Position numbers and translations under genes: made by a program
DNA from: a virus
DNA: 64,000 nt
Virus record (IMG/VR): IMGVR_UViG_3300042541_001760
Coordinates: 179,689 to 243,688 of that record
Reading direction: 5' to 3' (one strand)
In this document: positions 16,093-24,365 of the stretch, piece after piece
How positions within the stretch are numbered: position 1 is the stretch's first letter
Layout of the letters: the number at the start of each line of letters is the position of its first letter
The notes under the pieces: model-generated
What the model was told of the DNA's origin: nothing
The model's input: the letters and a program-made list of their open reading frames with translations, nothing else
Database searches by the model: none

Positions 16093-16385
16093 CCAATTAA
16101 TCCGTGATTTGTGGATTGAAAAACTTTATTTATTATAATAACAAGTTTCTCATTAGTTATGTCTCTCTTCTTAAGTTTAACCACAACTTCTATAATCTGA
16201 TGTTGTGTTAATGTTATATCCTCACCTTTATCGTAATTAAGAGTTGCCTGTTCTTTAAGTAAAGTATAGAACTCATCTTTATCAAGTTCACCAATTAAAT
16301 CCATTAAATCGTTTGGATTGCTCTCAAAAAATTTAACAAGTTGGTTAATATAAATATCAATATCAACTCTATCCATATCAGTCAT
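16083..16385 (-). CDS. Small acidic hypothetical protein
   Basis: The 100 aa product is helical and acidic (VDIDIYINQLVKFFESNPND near the N-terminus), without recognised motif, signal or membrane span. Its 3' end overlaps the promoter of the next gene. It follows the leucine-rich-repeat gene by 22 nt. Confidence 0.55.
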   Translation of the reverse strand: MTDMDRVDIDIYINQLVKFFESNPNDLMDLIGELDKDEFYTLLKEQATLNYDKGEDITLTQHQIIEVVVKLKKRDITNEKLVIIINKVFQSTNHGLIGLN

Positions 16386-16407
16386 AATTACAATCGTTTA
16401 ATCGTTT

Positions 16408-17778
16408 TTAATTATCAAGAAAAAAGTAACCATTACCTTGTGATATTAAATTTTCCCTAACCGATTCAGGTAAGGTTTCCTCTAACTTATCTCCTGAACC
16501 ATAAATGTTAAGGAAGGTCAGGTCTTTTAAGTTTTCTATTGAACTTGGTAATGATTTTAATTGTTTGTTATTAGGTAGTATAAGATAACCTAAATTTGTT
16601 AGTTTTCCAAGTTCATCAGGTAATGATTTAACAATATTTTCTAATTGTAAAGTCGTTAAATTTGTAAATTCGCCTATTGATGCTGGAATGTCTATCGCAA
16701 GATCTTCTTTAGATTTATTAATGAATGATAACATATCTATGTCTCTTGGTAAACTTTCAAACAATTCCTCAAAGCCATATAGAGCCACGAATTTACCCGC
16801 TGAACTATCAGGGTAAGTTATGTTAACTTGGTTCGTAGATTGATTAACCAATCCTTTTGCGAATTCAGGTTTGAAGTATTCTTTAAGGTCGGGTGCTTTA
16901 TTATTTAAAAAATCAACCAACTCAATTCTATGGTCTAATCTATCCATAAACTGATTAGATGGGAAGTGAAATTGGAATCTGTCTTGGGGTAATCCTGTTC
17001 TTCCTCCGACAGGTCCACCCTCATCGTTAGATAATAACACATAAAGAGGTCCGTCTTTAACATATCCCCTAAAATAACTTGAACTTGGTGGTGATGTACA
17101 CCATCTTGATTCACCCTTTTCGTAGTCATAATAACCACCATACCAAGATGCCGCTTCTTGACCTTTTTCACCCCCATCTGAAATCTTAACCACTGTATAG
17201 TTGTCTCCAACATATTCAACGGTCGCACCAGGATGTGAAAAACCTTTTCTTTCTTTACGAATTTCTTTTTTAACTTCTGACTTAGCTAATTTATTCTTAA
17301 TCTTCTCAGGTAGTTCAAAATTATTTAGGAATTTGAAAAGTTTAGTTGGTGTAAATTTATTGATATCTCTCCATACAACAGGAAAATATTGTTTGTATTT
17401 TGTGAATTTTTTAAGGTCATCTGTTAATTTAAACAAATCCTCCATAAATAAATCACGTGCTCTTTCAACACTACCTGAGTCGTCAGTTTCGGGACTCTCA
17501 TAGTTCTTTAACATCCAATTAACATATTGACCCGGTTGAATCTTTTTTAAATTCTCAGGACTAAAATCCGCATCGTTAAAATCCGCAGGTTTTTTTGTGG
17601 TTGGATCGGCAAATATGATATCTGCCAATTTATTTATATCCATTAAAGCTTTTGAGCCTTTACCGGGTATTACATCTTTCTTAGGTTTTGTATATTTGTC
17701 AATCAATACATCAAAACGACTTTGTTCCGTTAGAATATTACGTAACAATGTGTTTAATTTTATATTTTTAATTTTCAT
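16408..17778 (-). CDS. Leucine-rich-repeat protein with N-terminal leader, copy A
   Basis: The 456 aa product begins with a basic leader ending NILTE (residues 14-18) followed by Q, resembling a T4-type prohead-targeting sequence. A central domain has SRWCTS near residue 225, which also occurs as RSWCTS in the neighbouring paralogue, and the C-terminal third has leucine-rich repeats (IPASIGEFTNLTTLQLEN, LPDELGKLTNLGYLIL, LPSSIENLKDLTFLNI). The repeats are a protein-binding fold. Target unknown. Packaging in the head is inferred from the leader only. Confidence 0.75.
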   Translation of the reverse strand: MKIKNIKLNTLLRNILTEQSRFDVLIDKYTKPKKDVIPGKGSKALMDINKLADIIFADPTTKKPADFNDADFSPENLKKIQPGQYVNWMLKNYESPETDDSGSVERARDLFMEDLFKLTDDLKKFTKYKQYFPVVWRDINKFTPTKLFKFLNNFELPEKIKNKLAKSEVKKEIRKERKGFSHPGATVEYVGDNYTVVKISDGGEKGQEAASWYGGYYDYEKGESRWCTSPPSSSYFRGYVKDGPLYVLLSNDEGGPVGGRTGLPQDRFQFHFPSNQFMDRLDHRIELVDFLNNKAPDLKEYFKPEFAKGLVNQSTNQVNITYPDSSAGKFVALYGFEELFESLPRDIDMLSFINKSKEDLAIDIPASIGEFTNLTTLQLENIVKSLPDELGKLTNLGYLILPNNKQLKSLPSSIENLKDLTFLNIYGSGDKLEETLPESVRENLISQGNGYFFLDN

Positions 17779-17808
17779 ATCTATTATATATTTTGCTAAG
17801 TTATTAAA

Positions 17809-19623
17809 TTAATACCAAATATAAAAACCGGGACCTTCTTCTTTCATCCTTGCTCTTACTTCTTCGGGTATGATTATATCAGGATTAGATCCCTCCAATA
17901 GGATGAAATCTAACTCTTCTAATTTTGCTAATGATTTGGGTAATGACTTTAGTCTAGGGTTGTTGGGTAATCCTAAAACAGATAACCTACTTAGATTACC
18001 AATTGATTCGGGTAACTCCTCAACAACGCCAGTCAAACTTAAATTCTCAAGATTACTAAATCTATCTATGTCGTTTGGTATATCTATTTTTATTGACCCA
18101 TCTTTACTCTTATTCTTTATTACTAACTCAGTGATGGTGTCAGGTAATGAATCAAAAAGTTCTTTTAATCCATATAGGGCAATGTATTTACCTTCGTTTG
18201 ATGATGGTAACTCAATTACTGCTGAGTCCTTGAATACAAAATTGGTTGCGAACTTAGTTTTAAGGGATTCTTTTAGTTTGGCCATCATAGGTAAATTTAG
18301 TATGGCTATCTCACCTTCACTTAAACTACCAATATTCTTGTTAGATAAAGCCTCAACTTTTTTCTTTAGGTAGTATTTCATTGTGTCAGAATCAGAGTTC
18401 CTAACTTGACCTGCGGTTAATTCGTGACCTAAAGCAATATATTTCTTTCTTAAATTTGGTGTTAGGCTATTGAATTGTTCATCACTTACTTTCCTATTAA
18501 CAATCTCTAACCAATACTCAACCTCATTTTCATTAGCGAAAGTATCAAAGAGATTATCACCGACTTTTGAGTTTCTTATTTTATCTATAAGTACTTTTTC
18601 GTCAGATGTTAATGGTTTTGGTTTGAATACGCCCTCCAATCCTTTTAATTTAGGTATTTTAGTTAATATCTCACTCCAAGGAATATTGTTATGACCTGAA
18701 TATCTACCTGAGTTTGTACCATCCGCCAATGACATATCCCCATCAGGGTCAACCAATATAACAACCGCAAAGTTTACATCAGAATAATCCTTATCTTGGT
18801 CTATCACATAGTATAATGTTCTCTCGTTGTCTAATCTATAGTTATAGAATAAGTTTGATGTTCCCTCACGAGATGTACACCAACTTCTACCATTCTTTAA
18901 CTTAATACACTGGTCTCTCGTCTTTGGTTGGAATATTAATAAGTTATTCTCATTGTATACTTCCTCAATATCAGATACATCTGTTTTTGTTTCTGTGTCG
19001 TCGGATTTAACTGACGCATCAATATAATGTTCAAAATCTGTAAAACTTAGTGAGGTTGCCAATGGCATTTGCTCATATAACTGATTAAAGTTATCCAAGT
19101 ACGCTTGAACATAATACATTATTACATCTTCCGTTAGATTTGGATTCTCTTTCTTAAATTTCTCTGACAATATTTTTAGTAGAAACTTGGGGTAAGATTG
19201 GTCAATAACTTTTTGTAAATCCAAGAATTTATACTTGGTGATGTCCTTACCTTTACCGAATGCGTCCTCAATCTCCAAAAACTTTCTAATGGTTTTCTTA
19301 AGAGACACATTTTCAATACCCCCTTCTTTCTTTTTGAACTCCTTAAAAAGATCGGATTCTCTTTTTTGAGTTCTCTTTAAAGCAATAATGTTTTTTAATT
19401 CACTATATGAATATCTTGATAAATCTCTTTTCTCAACAGGTAACCCGTTTTTGTATTTTTCAAAATCGTCAATGTATCCACCTATGGTTTTTTCGTCATC
19501 CTTAGTATCTTGTAAAAATTTACCGATTAACTTCGCTTTTATTTTATCGGATACTTCTTTAAGTAACTTTTTAGGTAACGGGCTTTCAACCACAACGGAC
19601 GATAATAAATTTACTAACTTCAT
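17809..19623 (-). CDS. Leucine-rich-repeat protein with N-terminal leader, copy B
   Basis: The 604 aa paralogue of the gene downstream has a short N-terminal MKLVNLLSSVVVE leader (hydrophobic-X-Glu followed by Ser), a long charged region, the WCTS block (GRSWCTSREGTSNLFYNY, about residues 246-263) and C-terminal repeats such as LPESIGNLSRLSVLGLPNN and LPKSLAKLEELDFILLEG. Both copies share the sentence-like GKYIALYG / GKFVALYG..ELF element before the repeats. A TATTTATA element lies 18 nt upstream. A role as an injected internal protein is a hypothesis. Confidence 0.75.
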   Translation of the reverse strand: MKLVNLLSSVVVESPLPKKLLKEVSDKIKAKLIGKFLQDTKDDEKTIGGYIDDFEKYKNGLPVEKRDLSRYSYSELKNIIALKRTQKRESDLFKEFKKKEGGIENVSLKKTIRKFLEIEDAFGKGKDITKYKFLDLQKVIDQSYPKFLLKILSEKFKKENPNLTEDVIMYYVQAYLDNFNQLYEQMPLATSLSFTDFEHYIDASVKSDDTETKTDVSDIEEVYNENNLLIFQPKTRDQCIKLKNGRSWCTSREGTSNLFYNYRLDNERTLYYVIDQDKDYSDVNFAVVILVDPDGDMSLADGTNSGRYSGHNNIPWSEILTKIPKLKGLEGVFKPKPLTSDEKVLIDKIRNSKVGDNLFDTFANENEVEYWLEIVNRKVSDEQFNSLTPNLRKKYIALGHELTAGQVRNSDSDTMKYYLKKKVEALSNKNIGSLSEGEIAILNLPMMAKLKESLKTKFATNFVFKDSAVIELPSSNEGKYIALYGLKELFDSLPDTITELVIKNKSKDGSIKIDIPNDIDRFSNLENLSLTGVVEELPESIGNLSRLSVLGLPNNPRLKSLPKSLAKLEELDFILLEGSNPDIIIPEEVRARMKEEGPGFYIWY

Positions 19624-19641
19624 TTTATATATGTAATTTAT

Positions 19642-19650
19642 TATAAATAC
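19642..19650 (-). promoter_or_regulatory. TATTTATA element (candidate late-type promoter)
   Basis: Minus-strand GTATTTATA, 18 nt before the leucine-rich-repeat copy B start. Confidence 0.5.
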
Positions 19651-19668
19651 CTATAAAGTCAGAAAAAA

Positions 19669-20514
19669 TTAATAGTTCATAATCAAAAGTTCTTCCCCCA
19701 TAGATTGTTTACCACCTTTTTTTGCTCCTGCCGCTTTTGCGAACTCTTTACTCTCCCATCTATACTTATCTTTTGGAAACCATTCCTCCAATTTATCAAA
19801 ATAATAGTATGACATTGAGAACTTACCTTTCATATTTCTTAGGGTGTCTGCCAGTCTTTCGTGGTCACTTAATCCGAATCCGTGATTGGAATAATAGTCC
19901 TCCGTCTTGTAGTATGGAGCGTCAACATACACATAAAAATTCTCATCGTCATATTTCTCAATGAACTTTTGAAAATCCATATTCTCAACGATATTGATGC
20001 TCTTAAATTTCTTAATCCACTCAGGATGTTTTAATTTATCTCTGAATGTTAGAAACTTAGATTTATACTTACCCTTCAAATCAATGTAGTTACTTTTCTC
20101 AGGTTTACTACCTGAAAATACTTGTGTTAAGATGTAAGCGTATTGAGCGGCAACCTCATAATTAGGTTCATCACCAACCACAAAATTGGGATCGTATAAC
20201 TTTGTTTGGAACTCTTTGAATAGTTTTGGTAACTCAGGTGATGTATTGGGGTCGTCTTTCTGTTGGCAAGGTATGTTCTCAACCTCAACCAACAATAGTT
20301 CGGGGTTCTTTAAACACTTAAAAAAATTAGTGTTAAGTGGATTAAAGTCATTATATATGACGTTGGTAAGATTTGGGAAGTTCACCATATCCATATTAAA
20401 GAAACACCAAAACATTCCACCGAAGCATTCTGAGTAATTAGTTATGTTTGAAGGGTAGTGTGGGGTAATCCATTTTGAGATTCGGGACTTACCTCCGATG
20501 TATGAAACTGGCAT
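19669..20514 (-). CDS. DNA adenine methyltransferase, D12 class, with variant DAPY motif
   Basis: The 281 aa protein opens with VSYIGGKSRISKWI (motif X region, residues 3-16), has a motif-I-like ECFGGMFW near 29-36 and a catalytic-type motif VDAPYYKTEDYY near 198-209. The canonical motif is DPPY; here the second residue is Ala, which may alter activity or target. It is distinct from the Dam-like gene at 1896-2687. It is probably expressed with the small 39 aa gene or separately. Activity is uncertain. Confidence 0.8.
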   Translation of the reverse strand: MPVSYIGGKSRISKWITPHYPSNITNYSECFGGMFWCFFNMDMVNFPNLTNVIYNDFNPLNTNFFKCLKNPELLLVEVENIPCQQKDDPNTSPELPKLFKEFQTKLYDPNFVVGDEPNYEVAAQYAYILTQVFSGSKPEKSNYIDLKGKYKSKFLTFRDKLKHPEWIKKFKSINIVENMDFQKFIEKYDDENFYVYVDAPYYKTEDYYSNHGFGLSDHERLADTLRNMKGKFSMSYYYFDKLEEWFPKDKYRWESKEFAKAAGAKKGGKQSMGEELLIMNY

Positions 20515-20563
20515 AATATTTTTTATAGAAGTATAACCAATTTATTAGACTTAATCAACCTTC

Positions 20564-20683
20564 TTAGTCGTTTTTGTTACCCTTACGAGAGTAAACCTTA
20601 CCCGAAGGTTTAACCTTCTGAATCATCTTTCTACGTATGATTTGTGCCGTATGTCTTTCAGATAGTCCGTTAAAAGTCATCAT
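20564..20683 (-). CDS. Very small basic protein (39 aa)
   Basis: Starting at ATG 20683, the frame encodes MMTFNGLSERHTAQIIRRKM followed by a Lys/Arg-rich tail ending in GNKND. A second ATG three bases later is equally possible. A consensus Bacteroidota-type promoter lies 35 nt upstream, which is the main reason to accept this short gene. High charge suggests nucleic-acid binding, without proof. Confidence 0.6.
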   Translation of the reverse strand: MMTFNGLSERHTAQIIRRKMIQKVKPSGKVYSRKGNKND

Positions 20684-20717
20684 AGTTTCTAAGTTTTTAG
20701 GGTGGTTGATTGTTTTA

Positions 20718-20748
20718 CAAAGATACAATAAATATCATTACCACCAAA
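20718..20748 (-). promoter_or_regulatory. Bacteroidota-type promoter for the 39 aa gene
   Basis: Minus strand: TTTG (20748-20745), 19 bp, TATCTTTG (20725-20718), an exact fit to TTTG-N19-TAnnTTTG. Confidence 0.7.
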
Positions 20749-20812
20749 TCTTATTTAAATAAAATTTACAAATACAGGTAGAACCCCTATGTTTGTTAAA
20801 AATAAAAATATT

Positions 20813-20998
20813 ATGGAAAATATCGTAGAAACACTATTCGCAAAAGACAACTCAAAACCTGAAGGTGAGTGTAAAACATGTAAAAATAAAGTCAACCCGT
20901 TACAAAGTGGTTTAATTTGGTTCTCAGTTTGGATGTTAATAATGTCATTATATGGTCACGTAGTTTTTTTTAAAAAAATATTTGGTCTTATTTTTTAA
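20813..20998 (+). CDS. Small membrane protein with CxxC
   Basis: From the ATG at 20813 the 61 aa product has a polar N-terminus with CKTCKNKVNP and one hydrophobic helix (about residues 31-50: SGLIWFSVWMLIMSLYGHVV). An upstream in-frame ATG at 20789 would add eight residues. The form, cytoplasmic CxxC followed by one or two membrane passes, is common in small phage membrane proteins. Its end overlaps the convergent DnaJ gene by 11 bases. Function unknown. Confidence 0.5.
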   Translation: MENIVETLFAKDNSKPEGECKTCKNKVNPLQSGLIWFSVWMLIMSLYGHVVFFKKIFGLIF

Positions 20999-21932
20999 AT
21001 CTGACATTCAATCTGACATACATATCCCCTAACCCGTTGTTCCTGAACCCCTTTGATTTTAATCTTAGGGGTTTTGTTGTATCAAACTCATCTGGCATCT
21101 TAATAGCCAACTTACCATCAGGGTGTGGTATCTCAAAACTATCCGACTTTAACTCATCAAGATTAAAAAACTTATTGTATATGAGATCGTTATTAACCTT
21201 CTCAAAATCTTCCAATGGTTGGACATTAAATTTTATGAGTAAGTTACCATAACTACCATTTATAAAATCCCCTTTACCTTGAGCCTTAATGAATTGTCCA
21301 TTATCAATTCCGTGAGGTATGGCAATATTAATTGAGTCCATCATATCTTTTGTTCCTGAACCAACACAAGAGTGGCAGGTGGTCTTAAATGTAAATCCTC
21401 TACCACCACATCCATTACAAGCGGTTCTAACCATCTGAACAAACATACCGGTACCTACTCTTTGTGTTATTGATCCGGCGCCACCGCACATTCCACATTG
21501 TATCCTTTCTCCACCACTACCACTACAATCCTGACATTGGTGTTTTCTATTATATACTATATTTTTTTGAGCTGACTTATATGAATCCAATACACTTATA
21601 TTAACATCAACCACTTTATCAGGGGCTTGTCTTTGTTGTTGTTGGGGATTACCTCCACGACCACCACCGAAGAACTGAGCAAACAAATCTTCCATAGATC
21701 CACCTCCACCACCAAATCCTGCCATTGGGTTGTTTCTTTGGTTATCGTATCGTTTTCGTTTATTATCGTCTCCAATCGTATCATAAGCCTGAGCAACCTC
21801 CTTGAATATATTCTCATCCCCTCCTTTATCGGGGTGATGCTCAACCGCTTTCTTCCTATACGCTTTTTTTATTTCATCTTGGGTTGCGGTTTCGGAAACT
21901 CCTAACACTTCATAATAATTGGGTTGTGCCAT
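20988..21932 (-). CDS. dnaJ: DnaJ-type co-chaperone
   Basis: The 314 aa protein has an N-terminal J domain (YYEVLGVSETATQDEIKKAY, then HHPDKGG with the HPD triad), a Gly-rich segment with GFGGGGGS, four CxxCxGxG-type zinc repeats (CQDCSGSG, CGMCGGAG, CNGCGGRG, CHSCVGSG) and a shortened C-terminal substrate domain. It would stimulate host DnaK. It is about 60 residues shorter than typical bacterial DnaJ. Phage DnaJ homologues are known in large phages and could help capsid or replication assembly. Confidence 0.93.
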   Translation of the reverse strand: MAQPNYYEVLGVSETATQDEIKKAYRKKAVEHHPDKGGDENIFKEVAQAYDTIGDDNKRKRYDNQRNNPMAGFGGGGGSMEDLFAQFFGGGRGGNPQQQQRQAPDKVVDVNISVLDSYKSAQKNIVYNRKHQCQDCSGSGGERIQCGMCGGAGSITQRVGTGMFVQMVRTACNGCGGRGFTFKTTCHSCVGSGTKDMMDSINIAIPHGIDNGQFIKAQGKGDFINGSYGNLLIKFNVQPLEDFEKVNNDLIYNKFFNLDELKSDSFEIPHPDGKLAIKMPDEFDTTKPLRLKSKGFRNNGLGDMYVRLNVRFKK

Positions 21933-21971
21933 AATGATTTACTTAATCTTATAATTGTGGTATTTTATAAT

Positions 21972-22622
21972 ATGGATAATAATTTTTTGGTTGTCTTATT
22001 CAAGAATAGAGTAAAACAAAAAATACTAAACAAATTTAAAACTTATAAGCGAGTTAATCAATACTTCAAAGATTTGGAGAAGGAGAGTAATGCCGTTATA
22101 TTCGATCGACATTACGATAATGGTGTTAAGTGTGACTATCAATTGGGATTACTACAAAAAAGTAATGTGGGTAAATCTATGGTATATATGGTAGATTCCC
22201 TGGGTCGTAACATCAAGATAGAGTTTGAGGATCCCGATTACGAATTAGTTAAGATGGTAAATTATAATTTTGAGGAGTTGATATTTGATAACCAAAAAAA
22301 GAAAAGGATAACAATTGATAAATTTATGTTAAAATATTTATCCAAGCCAGGACTTAAGATGATATCAAAATTGAACCACAGGATTATAGTTCAATTGGAT
22401 GAATTGATATGGTTATTTACTTTGAAAACTGAGGATGATGGTGATAGGTTCATTAACCAACTATCGGAACATTTCTCTTCGTTGGGTAGGATGGATTGTA
22501 TTTTGGTTAGGGATTGTTCTACCGATCAAAGAAAATACCTTTACTCCTTATTAGAGGAGTCAGGTATTCCTAAGACGATGTTGTATCGTCAGTCAACGAC
22601 GTTTCCATCCTCAACCCGTTAA
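21972..22622 (+). CDS. Hypothetical protein, 216 aa
   Basis: Divergent from dnaJ. The preferred ATG at 21972 begins MDNNFLVVLFKNRVKQKIL; an upstream ATG at 21924 would run into the dnaJ start. The product is basic and soluble with a C-terminal RDCSTDQRKYLYSLLEESG segment. No family recognised. Its 3' end overlaps the convergent 86 aa gene by 53 bases. Confidence 0.6.
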   Translation: MDNNFLVVLFKNRVKQKILNKFKTYKRVNQYFKDLEKESNAVIFDRHYDNGVKCDYQLGLLQKSNVGKSMVYMVDSLGRNIKIEFEDPDYELVKMVNYNFEELIFDNQKKKRITIDKFMLKYLSKPGLKMISKLNHRIIVQLDELIWLFTLKTEDDGDRFINQLSEHFSSLGRMDCILVRDCSTDQRKYLYSLLEESGIPKTMLYRQSTTFPSSTR

Positions 22623-22830
22623 TAAGGAAGATAAATTCTGTCCCCGACATATCTATCTTAAACTTATCATCTTTAAGATTTGGTTGTTTTAACATTACTT
22701 GAGTTCTTCTGAATTCCATCTCATCAAGTTCAAATATAATGGTAGACCTACCATTAAATAAATTTTGAGTTGCGTCAGCCATTAAAGCCAATTTTGCTAG
22801 AATCCCAATATCGTCGTTATCTTCTGCCAT
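22570..22830 (-). CDS. Hypothetical protein, 86 aa
   Basis: An acidic product (MAEDNDDIGILAKLALMADA) with a beta-rich C-terminus (FKIDMSGTEFIFLINGL). It overlaps the next gene upstream by 34 bases and the convergent plus-strand gene by 53, an unusually long overlap that slightly lowers confidence. Confidence 0.5.
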   Translation of the reverse strand: MAEDNDDIGILAKLALMADATQNLFNGRSTIIFELDEMEFRRTQVMLKQPNLKDDKFKIDMSGTEFIFLINGLRMETSLTDDTTSS

Positions 22831-23018
22831 AATGTCAATTTTTTTGGTGTCGTGTTAACGATTTCCTCTTTTCTTACTTTTTTTATTGAATTAATAAATT
22901 CTTCCTTAACCTTTAAGATGCTTAATTCATCTTTTTTGGTTTGGGATTCATACCAAGCAAGAATATCTTTTTCTTCAGTTTGTTGCTGGCTCTGCGTCTG
23001 TGAGTTCTTCATCTTCAA
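22797..23018 (-). CDS. Hypothetical protein, 73 aa
   Basis: A Gln-rich N-terminus is followed by a charged coiled-coil-like helix and a short hydrophobic end (LTLWQKITTILGF). It overlaps the 140 aa gene by 44 bases. Function unknown. Confidence 0.5.
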   Translation of the reverse strand: MKMKNSQTQSQQQTEEKDILAWYESQTKKDELSILKVKEEFINSIKKVRKEEIVNTTPKKLTLWQKITTILGF

Positions 23019-23397
23019 ATTCTACTTTTTTTGATGTGATGTCAAATTTCAAATTCTTTAAATTGTCAAGGTTCTGCTTATCAAACATTTTTCTTAATTC
23101 ACTAACCTTATCATCAAATAACTTTTCCTTCTCTTCTCTCTCTTTATTATATCTAATAACATTTTGGATGTTTGAAAGGATATTATCTACCGCCTGTTCT
23201 TCAAATTCACTCACAAAGGAGAAGAATCTATGGTCAGGTAACTGACTCTCATTCTCAACTATTGAGTTTTCAGGAATATACTTCTTTGGTAGTTTCCAAG
23301 AATTTGGAAACATAACATCAATAGATAGGTGGGTCTTTAGTTTCCTAATTGAGTGTAGATAAGGAAACAATATAGTTACTTCTTGATAGAGAGTCAT
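22975..23397 (-). CDS. Hypothetical protein, 140 aa
   Basis: The N-terminal half has a distinctive FPYLHSIRKLKTHLSIDVMF and NSWKLPKKYIPE; the rest is a long charged helix (residues about 70-130), probably a coiled coil. I have no firm family. It overlaps the membrane-protein gene upstream by 4 bases, within a minus-strand operon with the Hc1-like gene. Confidence 0.6.
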   Translation of the reverse strand: MTLYQEVTILFPYLHSIRKLKTHLSIDVMFPNSWKLPKKYIPENSIVENESQLPDHRFFSFVSEFEEQAVDNILSNIQNVIRYNKEREEKEKLFDDKVSELRKMFDKQNLDNLKNLKFDITSKKVEFEDEELTDAEPATN

Positions 23398-23588
23398 AAT
23401 AGTGTTTGTATAATGTAAGTTAATATATATGACAATGCGAGTCCGTTTGAAATTAGTGCCGTATTACTATGATGCACCTTTTCAGGAATCTCTTGTAACA
23501 CGGCACTTATAATTTTAACAAAATTTCTCGTGATTGTCAAAATTGAGAATATGAATATAAACAAAAATAGGGTATTAATATTAAACAT
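23394..23588 (-). CDS. Small two-pass membrane protein
   Basis: The 64 aa product has a hydrophobic helix at residues 3-20 (INTLFLFIFIFSILTI) and a second at the C-terminus (ISNGLALSYILTYIIQTLL). It overlaps both neighbours by 4-8 bases. Size and topology allow a holin, but nothing proves it. Confidence 0.55.
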   Translation of the reverse strand: MFNINTLFLFIFIFSILTITRNFVKIISAVLQEIPEKVHHSNTALISNGLALSYILTYIIQTLL

Positions 23589-23763
23589 TTTCTCTGCTTT
23601 TTCTTTCCTCTAGAATTTCTTTTCTTAGGGTTTGTAAAAGTTCTTTAAGATCTTGAGCGGTATTTCTTACTCTCGTACCAGCACTTTTGTTACCACCGTA
23701 AAATTTGTCCGCATCATTTGATAGAGATTCGGTCAATTCTTTGATTTTTCCAATTGTTTCCAT
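23581..23763 (-). CDS. Histone H1-like protein Hc1
   Basis: The 60 aa product reads KIKELTESLSNDADKFYGGN, then SAGTRVRNTAQDLKELLQTL. This is the pattern of the short Bacteroidota Hc1-type histone-like proteins (ADADKFY, AAGTRVRK.MQDLK), which bind DNA. Length matches. Phage copies could compact phage DNA or interfere with the host nucleoid; the sequence cannot tell which. It is the first gene of a small operon. Confidence 0.85.
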   Translation of the reverse strand: METIGKIKELTESLSNDADKFYGGNKSAGTRVRNTAQDLKELLQTLRKEILEERKSRENV

Positions 23764-23842
23764 AATAATTTTTTAATTATAACTTGTTTATTTTTATTAA
23801 ATCTTAACTTTTTTATAGTCATAGTAAAGATTTTAATATGTT

Positions 23843-24310
23843 TTATTTTTTAAGATTCTTGTCTAAAGACTTATACAGGTCGGTTAACATATCAATATCC
23901 GATTTAGTGAATGGTTTTTTTAAGTCAAATAAATCCTCAAAAAAAACACCTATTTGGTCTTTAACCTTCTGTTCCTTTTGGTTGTAATAGACCTCATCAA
24001 AAAAGGATTTAAAATGGTCATAGTGTTCTCCTCTCGAATAGAACTTAACATTTTCCTTATTGAAATTTTCAATTGACTTTTTCCAACACCAATCAAAATG
24101 TTTGGTATTATCCTCTTCCGTTAATTTAATGTTGGATTCGTTGGACTTATCATCCTCACCTAAATATGTGTTAAGTATTAACTTATATAACGAACTTGTA
24201 AAGTCAGAATATAGGTCTACTTTCTCAGGTATAATGTTGTTTATATTCAACCATACTTGAACGTCATCGGGGTGTACCGGCTTTGATATGTAGTTAAAAA
24301 AATTCTCCAT
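23843..24310 (-). CDS. Hypothetical protein, 155 aa
   Basis: A soluble, acidic alpha-helical protein (MENFFNYISKPVHPDDVQVW at the start). No family recognised. The start codon lies inside a 9-bp perfect hairpin stem (24305-24327), which could regulate translation or be the terminator of the upstream gene. Confidence 0.65.
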   Translation of the reverse strand: MENFFNYISKPVHPDDVQVWLNINNIIPEKVDLYSDFTSSLYKLILNTYLGEDDKSNESNIKLTEEDNTKHFDWCWKKSIENFNKENVKFYSRGEHYDHFKSFFDEVYYNQKEQKVKDQIGVFFEDLFDLKKPFTKSDIDMLTDLYKSLDKNLKK

Positions 24311-24327
24311 AGGTATTTCCTATGGAG
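24296..24327 (-). terminator. Hairpin with T run overlapping a start codon
   Basis: On the minus strand CTCCATAGG, a five-base loop AAATA and CCTATGGAG form a perfect 9-bp stem, followed by AATTTTTTT. It has terminator form for the 432 aa gene upstream, yet the right arm contains the ATG of the 155 aa gene, so it may also mask that start. Confidence 0.6.
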
Positions 24328-24365
24328 AAAGTATAAGGTTAGATTTAATAATGTGAATAAATAAA

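Noticed and set aside
17870-18373. A 167-codon plus-strand frame opposite leucine-rich-repeat copy B
   Set aside because: It mirrors the regular leucine-rich repeat codons on the other strand, has no start context and no domain.
23394-23588. Holin assignment for the small two-pass membrane protein
   Set aside because: Topology alone is not enough and it is not adjacent to the amidase gene; several other small membrane genes are equally possible.
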